A stretch of 48,328 nucleotides of DNA from Clostridia bacterium (GCA_017430965.1 JAFRLX010000135.1:1-48328), one strand, 5' to 3'. Positions 40,453-48,328 are shown, counted from the first letter of the stretch. Translations and numbers: made by a program. The notes: generated by a model not told the origin, from the letters alone.

Positions 40453-40917
40453 TTAAAACTTATCTACCGAGTGTTCCAATATTTTTAATATCAACACTCT
40501 CAGGGTGGTGGTTTCCTCCGGTGTGAACTCGAAAAACTCCATCACCTTTCCGGTCGTCTCTAAGGCTTTTTCCTGAACTTCCACGCCCTTTTGAGTAAGA
40601 GAAATCACCAAATTTCTTTCATCCGTTTCCAAGCGCCTGCGCTCCAAAAAACCCTTTGCTTCTAATTTCTTGATAATCGGCGAAAGCGTGGAGGCGTCCA
40701 GCAGCAGTGCTTTACTGATATCTTTGAGATTGGAACTGCCTTTGTCCCAAAAATACATCATCACCACATACTGCGTATAGGTCAAGTCAATCGGTTTGAG
40801 CAGCTCGTTATACTTCCCCGTAATTTCCTTTGAACAAAGGTAAATCGGAAAACACAACTGCTCTCTGAGTTTTAATAATTCCAGTTCATTTATTATTTTC
40901 GAATCGTTGCTTTTCAT
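40453..40917 (-). CDS. ohrR: OhrR-type MarR family peroxide sensor
   Basis: A 154-residue winged-helix repressor. The N-terminal segment LREQLCFPIYLCSKEITGKY aligns with OhrR, in which one N-terminal Cys (Cys22 here) reacts with organic peroxides and releases DNA. The recognition helix region LLDASTLSPIIKKLEAKGFLERRR is typical of the subfamily. It begins one base after the gpx stop, so it is made with the enzymes it probably controls. OhrR usually regulates an ohr peroxidase gene; here it is paired with a Gpx-type enzyme. A palindrome at the operon promoter (41475-41494) is the likely operator. Confidence 0.85.
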   Translation of the reverse strand: MKSNDSKIINELELLKLREQLCFPIYLCSKEITGKYNELLKPIDLTYTQYVVMMYFWDKGSSNLKDISKALLLDASTLSPIIKKLEAKGFLERRRLETDERNLVISLTQKGVEVQEKALETTGKVMEFFEFTPEETTTLRVLILKILEHSVDKF

Positions 40918-40918
40918 T

Positions 40919-41458
40919 TTACAGTGCCTTAATAATATCCTTTTCTATTTCTTCCGGTTTACAGGTCGGGTCATAACGCTTGATCACATTGCCCTCTTTA
41001 TCTACCAAAAACTTGGTGAAATTCCACTGAATATCCGCCGCAGTTTGGGCAGTGTCACTGAGCTTGGCAATCGCCTTCATGGCAAGCTTATTCTTTAACC
41101 CCTGCACCTCTTCTGCAGGTGCTTTCGCTTTTAAAAATGTATATAGAGGCGCTTCATTTTCGCCATTGACATCTATTTTTTTGAATTGGTCGAACTGTGT
41201 GTTATATTTCAGCGTGCAAAACGAGTGAATTTCTTCATCGCTTCCGGGTGCCTGCCCTTTAAACTGGTTGCAGGGAAAGTCCAAAATTTCCAAGCCTTTT
41301 TCGTGGTAAGCTTCATACAGCTTTTCCAGGCCTTCATACTGCGGTGTGAAGCCGCAACCGGTTGCAGTGTTGACAATGAGCAGCACCTTGCCGGCATATT
41401 CGCTGAGCAAGACTTCCTCACCGCTTCTCGTTTTTACGGCAATATCATAAATGCTCAT
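40919..41458 (-). CDS. Glutathione-peroxidase-like thiol peroxidase
   Basis: Reduces hydrogen peroxide and organic peroxides. The 179-residue length fits bacterial Gpx enzymes. The peroxidatic Cys35 lies in NTATGCGFTPQY, followed by the FPCNQFKGQAPGS motif with catalytic Gln and the IQWNFTKFLVD segment with catalytic Trp and Asn. The second Cys in FPCNQF may act as resolving residue, making this a thioredoxin-dependent type. The ATG at 41458 follows GGAAGGAG by 6 bases; the longer frame reaching 41521 runs through the promoter and is rejected. First gene of the gpx-ohrR-trxB operon. Confidence 0.93.
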   Translation of the reverse strand: MSIYDIAVKTRSGEEVLLSEYAGKVLLIVNTATGCGFTPQYEGLEKLYEAYHEKGLEILDFPCNQFKGQAPGSDEEIHSFCTLKYNTQFDQFKKIDVNGENEAPLYTFLKAKAPAEEVQGLKNKLAMKAIAKLSDTAQTAADIQWNFTKFLVDKEGNVIKRYDPTCKPEEIEKDIIKAL

Positions 41459-41474
41459 AGTGCTCTCCTTCCAA

Positions 41475-41494
41475 ATTATTTGTGTACAAACAAT
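41475..41494. promoter_or_regulatory. Candidate OhrR operator
   Basis: ATTATTTGTGTACAAACAAT is a near-perfect palindrome (9-bp halves around GT, one mismatch) placed at the predicted transcription start of gpx, overlapping the -10 box edge. Confidence 0.6.
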
Positions 41495-41521
41495 TATAAA
41501 ACAAACAACTTTTTCTGTCAA
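41493..41521 (-). promoter_or_regulatory. gpx-ohrR operon promoter
   Basis: Minus-strand consensus TTGACA (41516-41521) and TATAAT (41493-41498), spacer 17. A consensus promoter fits a gene held in check by a repressor. Confidence 0.85.
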
Positions 41522-41552
41522 GGCAAACAGCTGCTCACCTCACTTCAAACAG

Positions 41553-41981
41553 CTACTGCTTATGCAGCATTTGTAAATCGCCGGCAGCATCACAGCGAAT
41601 AATATTGCCGTTTTTGACCTCGATGTTGTAAGTAATTGTCTGTTGCGCCGCCGCTGCAGACCGGGGCTTATAATCAAACTCCAGTTCGGTCACGCCGTCT
41701 TTGAGCGGCACAAAATCAAAGCGGTGCACCCCGCTTTCTTTTTTATTCTCACTTTCTTTCACAACGCCTTTTTGCTTCATTGTGTAGCTCCAGTCGCTGC
41801 TATCACCGATTTTTAAACTGATTTTAGCATCTGCCGTGCCGATGATTTCACGCTCCGGCTCCTGCTCCGGCACAGCCATCGGGTTTTCTAATTTTTCGCT
41901 GAGTTTTTTGATACCATAGCCCACAGCAAGTGTGGCGCCGGCGGTCAACGCTGCAGAGAGCAGCCTTCCCGTAATACTCAT
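41553..41981 (-). CDS. Membrane-anchored chagasin-like (I42) protein
   Basis: Encodes 142 residues. An N-terminal helix (about residues 7-25) anchors it; the rest is beta-rich with the layout of the chagasin/I42 protease-inhibitor fold: a DSSDWSYTM segment in place of the usual NPTTGYSW loop, HRFDFVPLKDGVTELEFDYK, then a closing strand TYNIEVKNG. The altered first loop casts doubt on true inhibitor action. The ATG at 41981 overlaps the end of the EamA gene; an upstream ATG at 42044 lies inside that gene and is rejected. Target unknown. Confidence 0.6.
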   Translation of the reverse strand: MSITGRLLSAALTAGATLAVGYGIKKLSEKLENPMAVPEQEPEREIIGTADAKISLKIGDSSDWSYTMKQKGVVKESENKKESGVHRFDFVPLKDGVTELEFDYKPRSAAAAQQTITYNIEVKNGNIIRCDAAGDLQMLHKQ

Positions 41982-42895
41982 GTCACTGTATCCTTTCTTA
42001 AAAACGATGGTGTTTGCGCCAAAATAACTGCCGCAAACATGCACACGCAGCCGAGCATCTCTCTTGCGCTAAGCAAGTCGCCAAACACAACCCAGCCGCC
42101 TAATACGGCAAACACACTTTCCAAGCTCATGATAATGGAAGCGACAGCAGGTTCGCTTTTCTTTTGCCCGATAATTTGCAAGGTATAGGCAACGCCGCTG
42201 GAAAGCACGCCGACATAGAGAATCGGCAGCCAAGATTGTGCGATGACCTGCACACCTATGTGCGGTTCAAAAATCAGCGCACAAAGCAGGCTGAGCACAC
42301 CTGCCACAAAAAATTGCACGCAGGATAGCAGCACACCATCCACACCTTTGCCGAGCATGTCCACGCTGATGATGTGCGCCGTAAACGCAAGCGCACAAAT
42401 AAACATCAGCACATCGCCAAGGTAGATGCCCCCAAAGCCGTTTTTGAGGCAAAGCAACCACAGTGCTGCCACGGCAAGTATCACTGCCGCCCAGACCAAC
42501 GGGTGCACTTTCTTGTGAAAGAACAGCCCGCTTATCGGCACAAGCACCACATACATGGCGGTTAAGAAACCGGAACGACCCGGAATATTATTGACCTGCT
42601 GAGGGTATACCGTAATGCCGTACTGCTGCAGATTCATTGCAATAAAGAGCACAATGCCGCACACTACCCCGCTTAAAAGCAACCGCTTCACATCGCTTTT
42701 TTCCATTTGCGCGCCTTTGCCGAAACGCCTGCGCAACAAAATAAACACGCATAGCACCGCTGCTCCTATTAAGGAACGAAGCGCACTGAACAAAAAAGGC
42801 GGTATACTCTCGGCGGCATCGGTTTGTGCCACAAACGCTGTTCCCCAAATAAATGCGGCAAGCATTAACAGTAAGGAACCTGTATACTTTTTCAT
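41978..42895 (-). CDS. EamA family DMT transporter
   Basis: A 305-residue drug/metabolite transporter with ten predicted helices in two EamA repeats. It opens with LLMLAAFIWGTAFVAQTDAA, typical of the family, and the LYVGVLSSGVAYTLQIIGQK segment marks the second repeat. Substrates of this family range from amino acids to nucleobases and cannot be predicted here. AGGGGG is 4-5 bases before the ATG. It is co-transcribed with the chagasin-like gene, which starts within its stop codon. Confidence 0.88.
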   Translation of the reverse strand: MKKYTGSLLLMLAAFIWGTAFVAQTDAAESIPPFLFSALRSLIGAAVLCVFILLRRRFGKGAQMEKSDVKRLLLSGVVCGIVLFIAMNLQQYGITVYPQQVNNIPGRSGFLTAMYVVLVPISGLFFHKKVHPLVWAAVILAVAALWLLCLKNGFGGIYLGDVLMFICALAFTAHIISVDMLGKGVDGVLLSCVQFFVAGVLSLLCALIFEPHIGVQVIAQSWLPILYVGVLSSGVAYTLQIIGQKKSEPAVASIIMSLESVFAVLGGWVVFGDLLSAREMLGCVCMFAAVILAQTPSFLRKDTVT

Positions 42896-42981
42896 TTTCC
42901 CCCTATGATTGGATTTCGGTTTTCAGACTTCTTTCTAAGCGACACAGCACCAATCCGGCTGTATAAAATCTGCTCGGCAAA

Positions 42982-44124
42982 TTACTGCGGAACAATAATA
43001 TCGTCTCTAAATGCTTTGATTCCCTTTTCCGAAACCTCTATTTTGTAATTGGCTTTTGTGTAGTCCTCCAACATAATGCCCATTGCGCCAAATTCCCACT
43101 GTTTGACTTCACTTTTATTGTAGGCATTCATATTCTTCCCTCTCGCCTTAACGACATAGACAATTTCCGCCACTGTCTGGTCGTCTTTTTGAAAATCGGA
43201 ATAATAAATATCGCCCGCTTTACTCTTTAGTGAGCTTAATTGCTGAGAAATGACATTGGTTTTAAGGGTGCTGATTGTTTTTAACGCCACATCCTTATAA
43301 AGCGATTGGTCCTCTTTTGTATAGGTTTCATCATTCTCATATTCATTACAGAGCTTTTGGAATTCCTTTTGACTTTTAGCATGCTTGAGCGCTTCAATCT
43401 TTTCGGCATTCTCGGCATTATCAATCAAGCTGTAATAGCGAAAGCTGACCACATCAATTTCATCGCGATGGGCTTGATAAGTGCTCTCAAAGTCGGCAGC
43501 GGTACCGCCGATATATTTATTAAACAGCGCTTTATTCTCGGTGATGTCTTTATAGAACCGAGCAGATTGGTAATGCATTGTCAAATACTCTTTTAATGTC
43601 TTTTCTTTTATCGGCGCGCCATAGGTGCCCAACATATAATCCGAAAAACTCACGGCGGTTTTCTTGTCCTTGAGCAATGCTTCCAACTCATTATCGATAT
43701 TGTCCTGCACCTCTTGGGTGTAGGTGTAGCCGCCCTTAGCGGCTGTATCCTGCATGACCAGCTTTAGTTTTAAGCTGTCGTTTGTCAATGACTCAAAATA
43801 TTCTCCCCAAGTCTTAAACCGGTCGGTACCGGCGGCAGTATAGCTGAACTTTTGCTCATAAGGACTCTGAGAGCTGTCAAAGCCGTAGCTTTCCCATTCC
43901 TGCGAGGTAAGTGTTTCGTAGTAATAGGTACAGGTGTAAACATCTTTTTTAACCTCATGCTCTCCTACCTGATACACAGTCAGGTTCGGGCTGTAACGCA
44001 CAAACCAGATAATAAAACCGACTAAGCCTATCAAAATCAAGGCTGTCGCCGTGCCGACATAGGCTGCTTTGGCACCTGCTTTTTTCCGCTGTTCTCTCAG
44101 CTTTTTACTGTTTTGCTTTGCCAT
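42982..44124 (-). CDS. Membrane-anchored SurA/PrsA-like protein
   Basis: A 380-residue protein with a very basic N terminus, a membrane helix at about residues 20-42 and a large external helical domain rich in Lys, Glu and Tyr. The pattern of helices resembles the SurA/PrsA chaperone N-terminal domain; I do not see a complete parvulin peptidyl-prolyl isomerase core, although the later stretch KSKAGDIYYSDFQKDDQT could be a remnant. A role in folding exported proteins is an inference. AAAGGA stands 6 bases before the ATG inside the end of the aspartate kinase gene, so both are on one transcript, although their functions do not obviously match. Confidence 0.6.
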   Translation of the reverse strand: MAKQNSKKLREQRKKAGAKAAYVGTATALILIGLVGFIIWFVRYSPNLTVYQVGEHEVKKDVYTCTYYYETLTSQEWESYGFDSSQSPYEQKFSYTAAGTDRFKTWGEYFESLTNDSLKLKLVMQDTAAKGGYTYTQEVQDNIDNELEALLKDKKTAVSFSDYMLGTYGAPIKEKTLKEYLTMHYQSARFYKDITENKALFNKYIGGTAADFESTYQAHRDEIDVVSFRYYSLIDNAENAEKIEALKHAKSQKEFQKLCNEYENDETYTKEDQSLYKDVALKTISTLKTNVISQQLSSLKSKAGDIYYSDFQKDDQTVAEIVYVVKARGKNMNAYNKSEVKQWEFGAMGIMLEDYTKANYKIEVSEKGIKAFRDDIIVPQ

Positions 44125-44125
44125 A

Positions 44126-45442
44126 TTAATCCTTTACAAATTCCATATAGATTGCATTAAGCGTTGCGGCATAATCCTCTTCCTTCACGCCGACAATAAT
44201 CGAAAGCTCGCTGGAGCCCTGGTCAATCATCTTAATGTTAATGCCCGCATTCCCGAGTGCACTGAACACTCTGCCGGCAGTACCCACCTGCTGCACCATA
44301 GAGCGGCCGACCACGGCAACGAGCGCCAAGCCATCTTCAATATGGATAAAGTCGGCTTTGGTTTTGCGGAACATCTCATTGACCATATCCTCGCGAATGC
44401 CCTCGATATCGGCAGTGGAAACCACCACACTCATCGTGTCAATGCCGGAGGGAAGGTGCTCGAAACAAATGTCATGACTTTCAATCACTTTGAGAATTTT
44501 TTTGCCGAAGCCCACTTCGGAATTCATCATACTTTTATCGATGTTGATAATGGAAAAGCCGACTTTCCCTGCCACACCGGTGATAATATCCTCATTGGGC
44601 TTATCGGCAAAGGGAACAATCATGGTTCCCTCCTGCTCGGGAGCATTGGTGTTGCGAATGTTAATCGGGATGCGCGCCTCTCTAACCGGAAAGATTGCTT
44701 CATCATGAAGCACGGTAGCGCCCATGTAGGAGAGCTCGCGCAATTCCGAATAGGTAATGACTTTAATCACCTTCGGGTTCTTAACAATGCGCGGGTCCGC
44801 CATCAGCATGCCGGAAACATCGGTCCAGTTCTCATAGATTTCGGCATCCGCCGCTCTCGCCACAATGCTGCCGGTAATGTCACTGCCGCCTCTGGAGAAA
44901 GTTTTAATGGTGCCGTTGGGCATAGAACCGTAAAAACCGGGAATAACGGCTCTTTCGTGCTCTTTTAAAATTTCACTGAGCACATCATTGGTATGCTCTG
45001 CATCAAAGGTACCGTTTTCTTTAAAAAAGATACCGTTTTCCGCATCGATAAAATCATACCCCAAATACTCAGCCAAAACCATTGAGTTGAGATATTCCCC
45101 TCTGGAAGCGGTATAATCTTCACCCACATGATGTGAAATGGCAAACTTAATTTTTTCAAATTCTTCTTCTAAAGAAAAATCCAAGCCAAGTTCGGAAATA
45201 ATCTCATTATAGCGCTGTTCAATCTTGGCAAAGAACGGTTCTATATCCTGCTTCTTTCTGGCTGCTTTAAAGCATTCGTAGAGCATATCTGTCACCTTTA
45301 CATCCGAAGCACAACGCTTACCGGGTGCAGAGGCGACAACATAGCGCCTGCTTTCATCCGCCTTCACGATAGCGGCAACTTTTTTAAACTGTTCGGCACT
45401 TGCCAAAGAACTGCCGCCGAATTTAATTGCTTTTACTGCCAT
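44126..45442 (-). CDS. Aspartate kinase
   Basis: Phosphorylates aspartate, the first step towards lysine, threonine, methionine and diaminopimelate. The 438-residue protein has KFGGSSLAS at 7-15, SRGGSDITG in the kinase domain, and two C-terminal ACT domains (FSIINIDKSMMN and ALVAVVGRSMVQQVGTAGRV regions) for feedback control by amino acids. The length is that of a monofunctional enzyme. AAAAGGGG lies about 8 bases ahead of the ATG. The leader is only about 50 bases long, too short for a lysine riboswitch. Confidence 0.93.
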   Translation of the reverse strand: MAVKAIKFGGSSLASAEQFKKVAAIVKADESRRYVVASAPGKRCASDVKVTDMLYECFKAARKKQDIEPFFAKIEQRYNEIISELGLDFSLEEEFEKIKFAISHHVGEDYTASRGEYLNSMVLAEYLGYDFIDAENGIFFKENGTFDAEHTNDVLSEILKEHERAVIPGFYGSMPNGTIKTFSRGGSDITGSIVARAADAEIYENWTDVSGMLMADPRIVKNPKVIKVITYSELRELSYMGATVLHDEAIFPVREARIPINIRNTNAPEQEGTMIVPFADKPNEDIITGVAGKVGFSIINIDKSMMNSEVGFGKKILKVIESHDICFEHLPSGIDTMSVVVSTADIEGIREDMVNEMFRKTKADFIHIEDGLALVAVVGRSMVQQVGTAGRVFSALGNAGINIKMIDQGSSELSIIVGVKEEDYAATLNAIYMEFVKD

Positions 45443-45501
45443 AAATAAACCCCTTTTATCTAATGAATATATTTTATAAATTATATAATTATATATTGAC
45501 T

Positions 45502-45530
45502 ATATTACCATTTATATGCGACAATGTCAA
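45502..45530 (-). promoter_or_regulatory. Aspartate kinase promoter
   Basis: Minus-strand TTGACA (45525-45530) and TAATAT (45502-45507), spacer 17. Confidence 0.7.
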
Positions 45531-45545
45531 ATCAGGATTTGGTGC

Positions 45546-45582
45546 AAAAAAGACTACAGGGTCGCCCACTGTAGTCTTTTTT
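45546..45582 (-). terminator. Terminator of the large secreted protein gene
   Basis: AAAAAAGACTACAG (45546-45559) pairs perfectly with 45569-45582; on the minus strand it directly follows the stop codon and ends in a T run. Confidence 0.9.
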
Positions 45583-45583
45583 G

Positions 45584-47944
45584 TCATACAAGATTCTTCA
45601 AAATTACATTTTCGCAATAATCCCTTGCCTCTTGCGGTTCATTCGGATTGTTGACTACTTGCCTTGCAATGTATTCCACGCTTCTGCTGGAATACGCCTC
45701 GTCATAAACCGTAAATTCCTCGCCGTTATATTCATAAGTAATATACGCTCTTGCGCAATACTCATACGTCCAATTTGAAGGCTTCACCGGAATCACCAGA
45801 TTAAAGGTCAACTGCGTGCCGTCCGCTTCTTCATGCTTTGTGATGCCTCCCCAGTTGGTGCCATCGTAAACGGCTGCGCTGTTCTTTTCCTTTACACTCA
45901 TTTTGTAGACATTCTCTTTACCGATTTCAAAATCCGCAATGCTGTTCATCAAGCGCGTTTGCGAGTAGATGATGCCGACATCCTTCACCGCATTGCCTGC
46001 ACTGCCGATAGCAGCGGAAACATTCTCCGGCACTTTTACGGAAGCGGTAAAGCGCAGCGGTTGGTAATCCGGCAGCTTCAAATGCACATATTTGAGTGCC
46101 GCGCCTCTGCGGCTGTAATCATACGGCAGCTGCGTGTCGTTAAAAATGTTAAAAGAAGGTGCCGGAAGAACCTCGGAACCTGCCAAAGCTTCTTCGACGG
46201 TAGCAAGCGGTGTTTCATCGGGAATATCATAATCTTCCGCTTCACTGTTATACACCGCAACCCAGAAACAGCCGCATTTCGCACACCGGTAATACGCACC
46301 GCCGTTATGCTTATCGCTCGGCGCAATGGTGTGCAGCACCGGCTCATGCTCAAGGGCGCTGACAGGTTCAGTTTTGGTTGCGCCGCAAATGCTGCAGCGG
46401 TAGGTCTTGATACCGCTCTTGCCGCAGGAGGGCGCTGTTGTGATTTCGCCGTTATCCCAAATATGGGTGGTGGTTGCGATTTTTTCTTCTTTGGTTGCAC
46501 CGCACAGTGAACATGTGTATGTTTTCACACCTTCCTGCGTGCAGGTGGCGGGAGCAGTGATTTCACCATCATTCCACTGATGTTCCTGTTTTATCGCATA
46601 GCCGCAAGCGCAGGCATAGTTGTGGTAGACTGCATTTCCCTGTATCGGCTGATATGACTCAAAGTTGTGCTCCTGCTGCTCATAACCCTCCATTGTCACA
46701 TAAGCGGGCACCAGCGCTCGGAATGCCGCAAAGCTGCCGCCGACATAATGGTGATGGTTGGTATAATATCCTCTGGTTGCCGCTGCACCGGGGTAATCGC
46801 TGTCCTGCACCATATTGCCGAATAATGCAGAAGACTCCACATGGCTGAGAGGTGCATCCGCATCGTCAGAGTCGGCATAATACCGCCAAGTGATGGGAAT
46901 GCTCGGGTAGGAAATCACCTGTTGTGCCGTTAACTGTGCCACGGCAGCGGTGGTTTCGCTTTCCACCTTTTTGCTGCCGAAGAACACGGACACTTCCATG
47001 GTCACGGTATGCGCGGCGCTGTTACCGGCAATGTAGCTTTCACCGCTCTTGGTAATCTGCCCGCTGTCCTGGTCCATCTGTAAATCGGATTGCGAAAGCC
47101 CGTAAGCGGCATAATCATATGCCTTTATGCCGTAGAGCACTCTGCTCGGTTCCTCGATTGGCGCGCCGTATTGGTCGTAGCAGGTAATACCGTTGGGCAC
47201 AAAAGTGCTGGTGTTGTCGGAAATGCTCAAGGCAGTTTCGCCGGGCCATCCGTTCTCAACGGTGGAGGTTACTTCCACACTGTCGGCATAGGGCATTTTG
47301 TCCTGCCAACCGTATTTGCTTTCTTCGAGAATGTAGTTATTGCTATCGCCCTGTGAACCGCTGTCGGCATTTTTCAGTCCTTTGTCCCAAGCGGTTACAT
47401 AGCCGGTATTGTCAATATAGGCGCCGTAGCCGTTAATCTTGGTGCTCAACTGCATCACGCCGCTCCACAGTTCGGTATAGGGAGCTTCGTTATCTTCACT
47501 GTGTGCCCTCACCTCAAGCTTTTGGATTTGGATAGATTTCTCGGTATTCATTTCCGTAGATAAGGTTTTACCGCACATATAACCGCCTAAAATGCAGGGG
47601 AAGCCGACTTCGGTGGCGCTCAGCTCGTAGCTGCCGACGGTGTCACAATAATTATAGCCCTGTGTGCCAAGGTCCCAGCCGTACTCCTCTTGCTCCTCAC
47701 CGGTACCGTTTTTGTCCACACAGACAATGCTCACGCCGGCAGTGGCTTGCTTTTTGTTGCCTAAGCCCGGATAACCGCCGTTATCATCAAAGTACCCTCT
47801 TTTCATCACTTGAATCGAAACTTTTACATCGTAAGGTCCCTGCGGTGTTTGAGCAACGGCAGTCGATACCGAAAATACCGGACAGGAAGCAAGAACGACT
47901 GCACAGAGCAATAATGCCAGTGCGCGTTGAAACCTTTTTTTCAT
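45584..47944 (-). CDS. Large secreted protein with Cys-rich repeats
   Basis: A 786-residue exported protein not assigned to a family. A signal peptide (about residues 1-32, ending near STAVAQ) is followed by a beta-rich region of about 400 residues. Residues about 470-590 hold repeats of the form Cys-x5-Gly-x4-Cys-x2-Cys-Gly (TCTQEGVKTYTCSLCGA and SCGKSGIKTYRCSICGA), each preceded by a WNDGEIT or WDNGEIT stretch, and a last Cys-x2-Cys in YYRCAKCGCFW; these may bind zinc. A further beta region closes the protein. No sorting motif is seen. The ATG at 47944 follows AAGGAG; a GTG/ATG-like start at 47992 lies in the leader and is rejected. The same kind of repeat occurs in the CAP protein at 14480-16726. 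Confidence 0.78.
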   Translation of the reverse strand: MKKRFQRALALLLCAVVLASCPVFSVSTAVAQTPQGPYDVKVSIQVMKRGYFDDNGGYPGLGNKKQATAGVSIVCVDKNGTGEEQEEYGWDLGTQGYNYCDTVGSYELSATEVGFPCILGGYMCGKTLSTEMNTEKSIQIQKLEVRAHSEDNEAPYTELWSGVMQLSTKINGYGAYIDNTGYVTAWDKGLKNADSGSQGDSNNYILEESKYGWQDKMPYADSVEVTSTVENGWPGETALSISDNTSTFVPNGITCYDQYGAPIEEPSRVLYGIKAYDYAAYGLSQSDLQMDQDSGQITKSGESYIAGNSAAHTVTMEVSVFFGSKKVESETTAAVAQLTAQQVISYPSIPITWRYYADSDDADAPLSHVESSALFGNMVQDSDYPGAAATRGYYTNHHHYVGGSFAAFRALVPAYVTMEGYEQQEHNFESYQPIQGNAVYHNYACACGYAIKQEHQWNDGEITAPATCTQEGVKTYTCSLCGATKEEKIATTTHIWDNGEITTAPSCGKSGIKTYRCSICGATKTEPVSALEHEPVLHTIAPSDKHNGGAYYRCAKCGCFWVAVYNSEAEDYDIPDETPLATVEEALAGSEVLPAPSFNIFNDTQLPYDYSRRGAALKYVHLKLPDYQPLRFTASVKVPENVSAAIGSAGNAVKDVGIIYSQTRLMNSIADFEIGKENVYKMSVKEKNSAAVYDGTNWGGITKHEEADGTQLTFNLVIPVKPSNWTYEYCARAYITYEYNGEEFTVYDEAYSSRSVEYIARQVVNNPNEPQEARDYCENVILKNLV

Positions 47945-48141
47945 ACAACGACACTCCTTCTTTTTAATCAACTCAGTTAACCAAATAAACAAAAGAATAA
48001 AGACTTCTCGGTCTTTATATAATTAACTGAGTTAATTATAGCATATATTTTAAAAAAGTCAATCAACAAATAAGGATGGGGAGCCGTTTCGACTCCCCCA
48101 TTCCTTATTAAATGAATCGTGAATAATGAATGATGGAAAGT
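47945..48141 (-). promoter_or_regulatory. Leader and promoter of the large secreted protein with two operator-like sites
   Basis: On the minus strand TTGACT (about 48057-48062) and TATAAT (about 48035-48040) are 16 bases apart. Directly downstream is a perfect 17-bp palindrome AATTAACTGAGTTAATT (48021-48037), then a small hairpin (AAAGAC/GTCTTT, 48000-48017), then a second site TCAACTCAGTTAA (47968-47980), and the ribosome binding site AAGGAG. Such a double site around a start point suggests tight repression. Confidence 0.65.
48021..48037. promoter_or_regulatory. Perfect 17-bp palindrome, candidate operator
   Basis: AATTAACTGAGTTAATT is the best copy of the TTAACTNAGTTAA motif family seen at several promoters in this window (2888, 11272, 12721, 47968). 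Confidence 0.6.
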
Positions 48142-48328
48142 TGTACCATAAAATTGGACACCTCGAACAGTGAATGATATAATTAATGAAAGAGGTGTTA
48201 AAAATGGCAAGAAGGTACAACAAAGAATTTAAGATTAAAGCATGCGAATTAGTTTTGAAAGACGGCATTTCCAAAAAAGAAGTTGCTGACAAATTCGGAA
48301 TTAATGTTAACATGCTGTATAGGTGGAT
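48142..48328 (+). mobile_element. Left end of an IS3-type insertion sequence, cut by the window edge
   Basis: The likely left end begins near 48142 (TGTACCATAA...), about 60 bases before a transposase start codon, as in IS3-family elements. The right end is outside the window, so terminal repeats cannot be compared. It stands upstream of, and pointing away from, the large secreted protein gene. Confidence 0.55.
48204..48328 (+). CDS. IS3-family transposase OrfA, N-terminal part
   Basis: The first 41 codons of a transposase subunit that continues past the window. The peptide starts MARRYNKEFKIKACELVL and contains KKEVADKFGINVNMLYRW, the helix-turn-helix of IS3 OrfA proteins (HTH_Tnp_1). AGAGGTG lies about 7 bases before the ATG. 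The orfB part, and any frameshift joining the two, are not visible. Confidence 0.82.
   Translation, partial: MARRYNKEFKIKACELVLKDGISKKEVADKFGINVNMLYRW

Noticed and set aside
45443-45501. Lysine riboswitch ahead of aspartate kinase
   Set aside because: The predicted leader is about 50 bases, too short for the roughly 170-base aptamer.

Overview
The window looks like a chromosomal segment of a Gram-positive Clostridia-type bacterium, most likely an uncultured gut or rumen Oscillospiraceae/Lachnospiraceae relative. Supports are the Firmicutes gene set (hprK, rapZ, whiA, ohrR, PqqD/SPASM and NHLM genes), strong AGGAGG-type ribosome binding sites, TTGACA/TATAAT promoters and a moderate GC content. 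No rRNA or tRNA gene was recognised. The species is an inference.

Region 1 (about 1-12.6 kb, all minus strand) is housekeeping: hprK, a ROK glucokinase, murB, rapZ, whiA and dnaE run as one compact block; pfkA has its own promoter and terminator; a DUF1624 membrane acyltransferase and a QueT-like transporter follow. A PLP aminotransferase with its own promoter and terminator closes the block. The usual yvcK gene between rapZ and whiA is absent.

Region 2 (12.8-22.5 kb, plus strand) carries a serine hydrolase, a secreted CAP-domain protein, a DUF2804 protein, then a TarI-like cytidylyltransferase, a GatZ-like aldolase subunit, a galactitol-1-phosphate-dehydrogenase-like enzyme and a GtrA membrane protein. 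The last four suggest formation and use of an activated polyol phosphate. A near-identical pair of 120-bp repeats with RNA-like folding lies in front of gatZ.

Region 3 (22.6-36.0 kb, minus strand) is the notable part: a RiPP (ribosomally made, modified peptide) cluster. Two export genes of the NHLM type (one with a C39 peptidase), an unusually short HlyD-like protein and a nucleotidyltransferase-like protein precede a strong promoter with tandem 25-bp repeats. That promoter drives two small precursor-like peptides, an HprK-like kinase, a PqqD-like recognition protein, a radical SAM/SPASM enzyme, a LanM-like lanthionine synthetase without the usual N-terminal region, a signal-peptidase-like protease and a third ABC exporter. 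The mixture of LanM and radical SAM chemistry with two different precursors is unusual.

Region 4 (36.2-48.3 kb) holds glyA, a divergent GPH sugar symporter with a DUF1858 gene, an OhrR-controlled peroxide operon (gpx, ohrR, trxB, small membrane protein), an EamA transporter with a chagasin-like membrane protein, aspartate kinase with a SurA-like membrane protein, a large secreted protein with Cys-rich repeats, and the start of an IS3-type insertion sequence cut off by the window edge.

A palindrome TTAACTNAGTTAA recurs at promoters of pfkA, hprK, the aminotransferase/hydrolase pair and the large secreted protein, suggesting a shared repressor encoded elsewhere.
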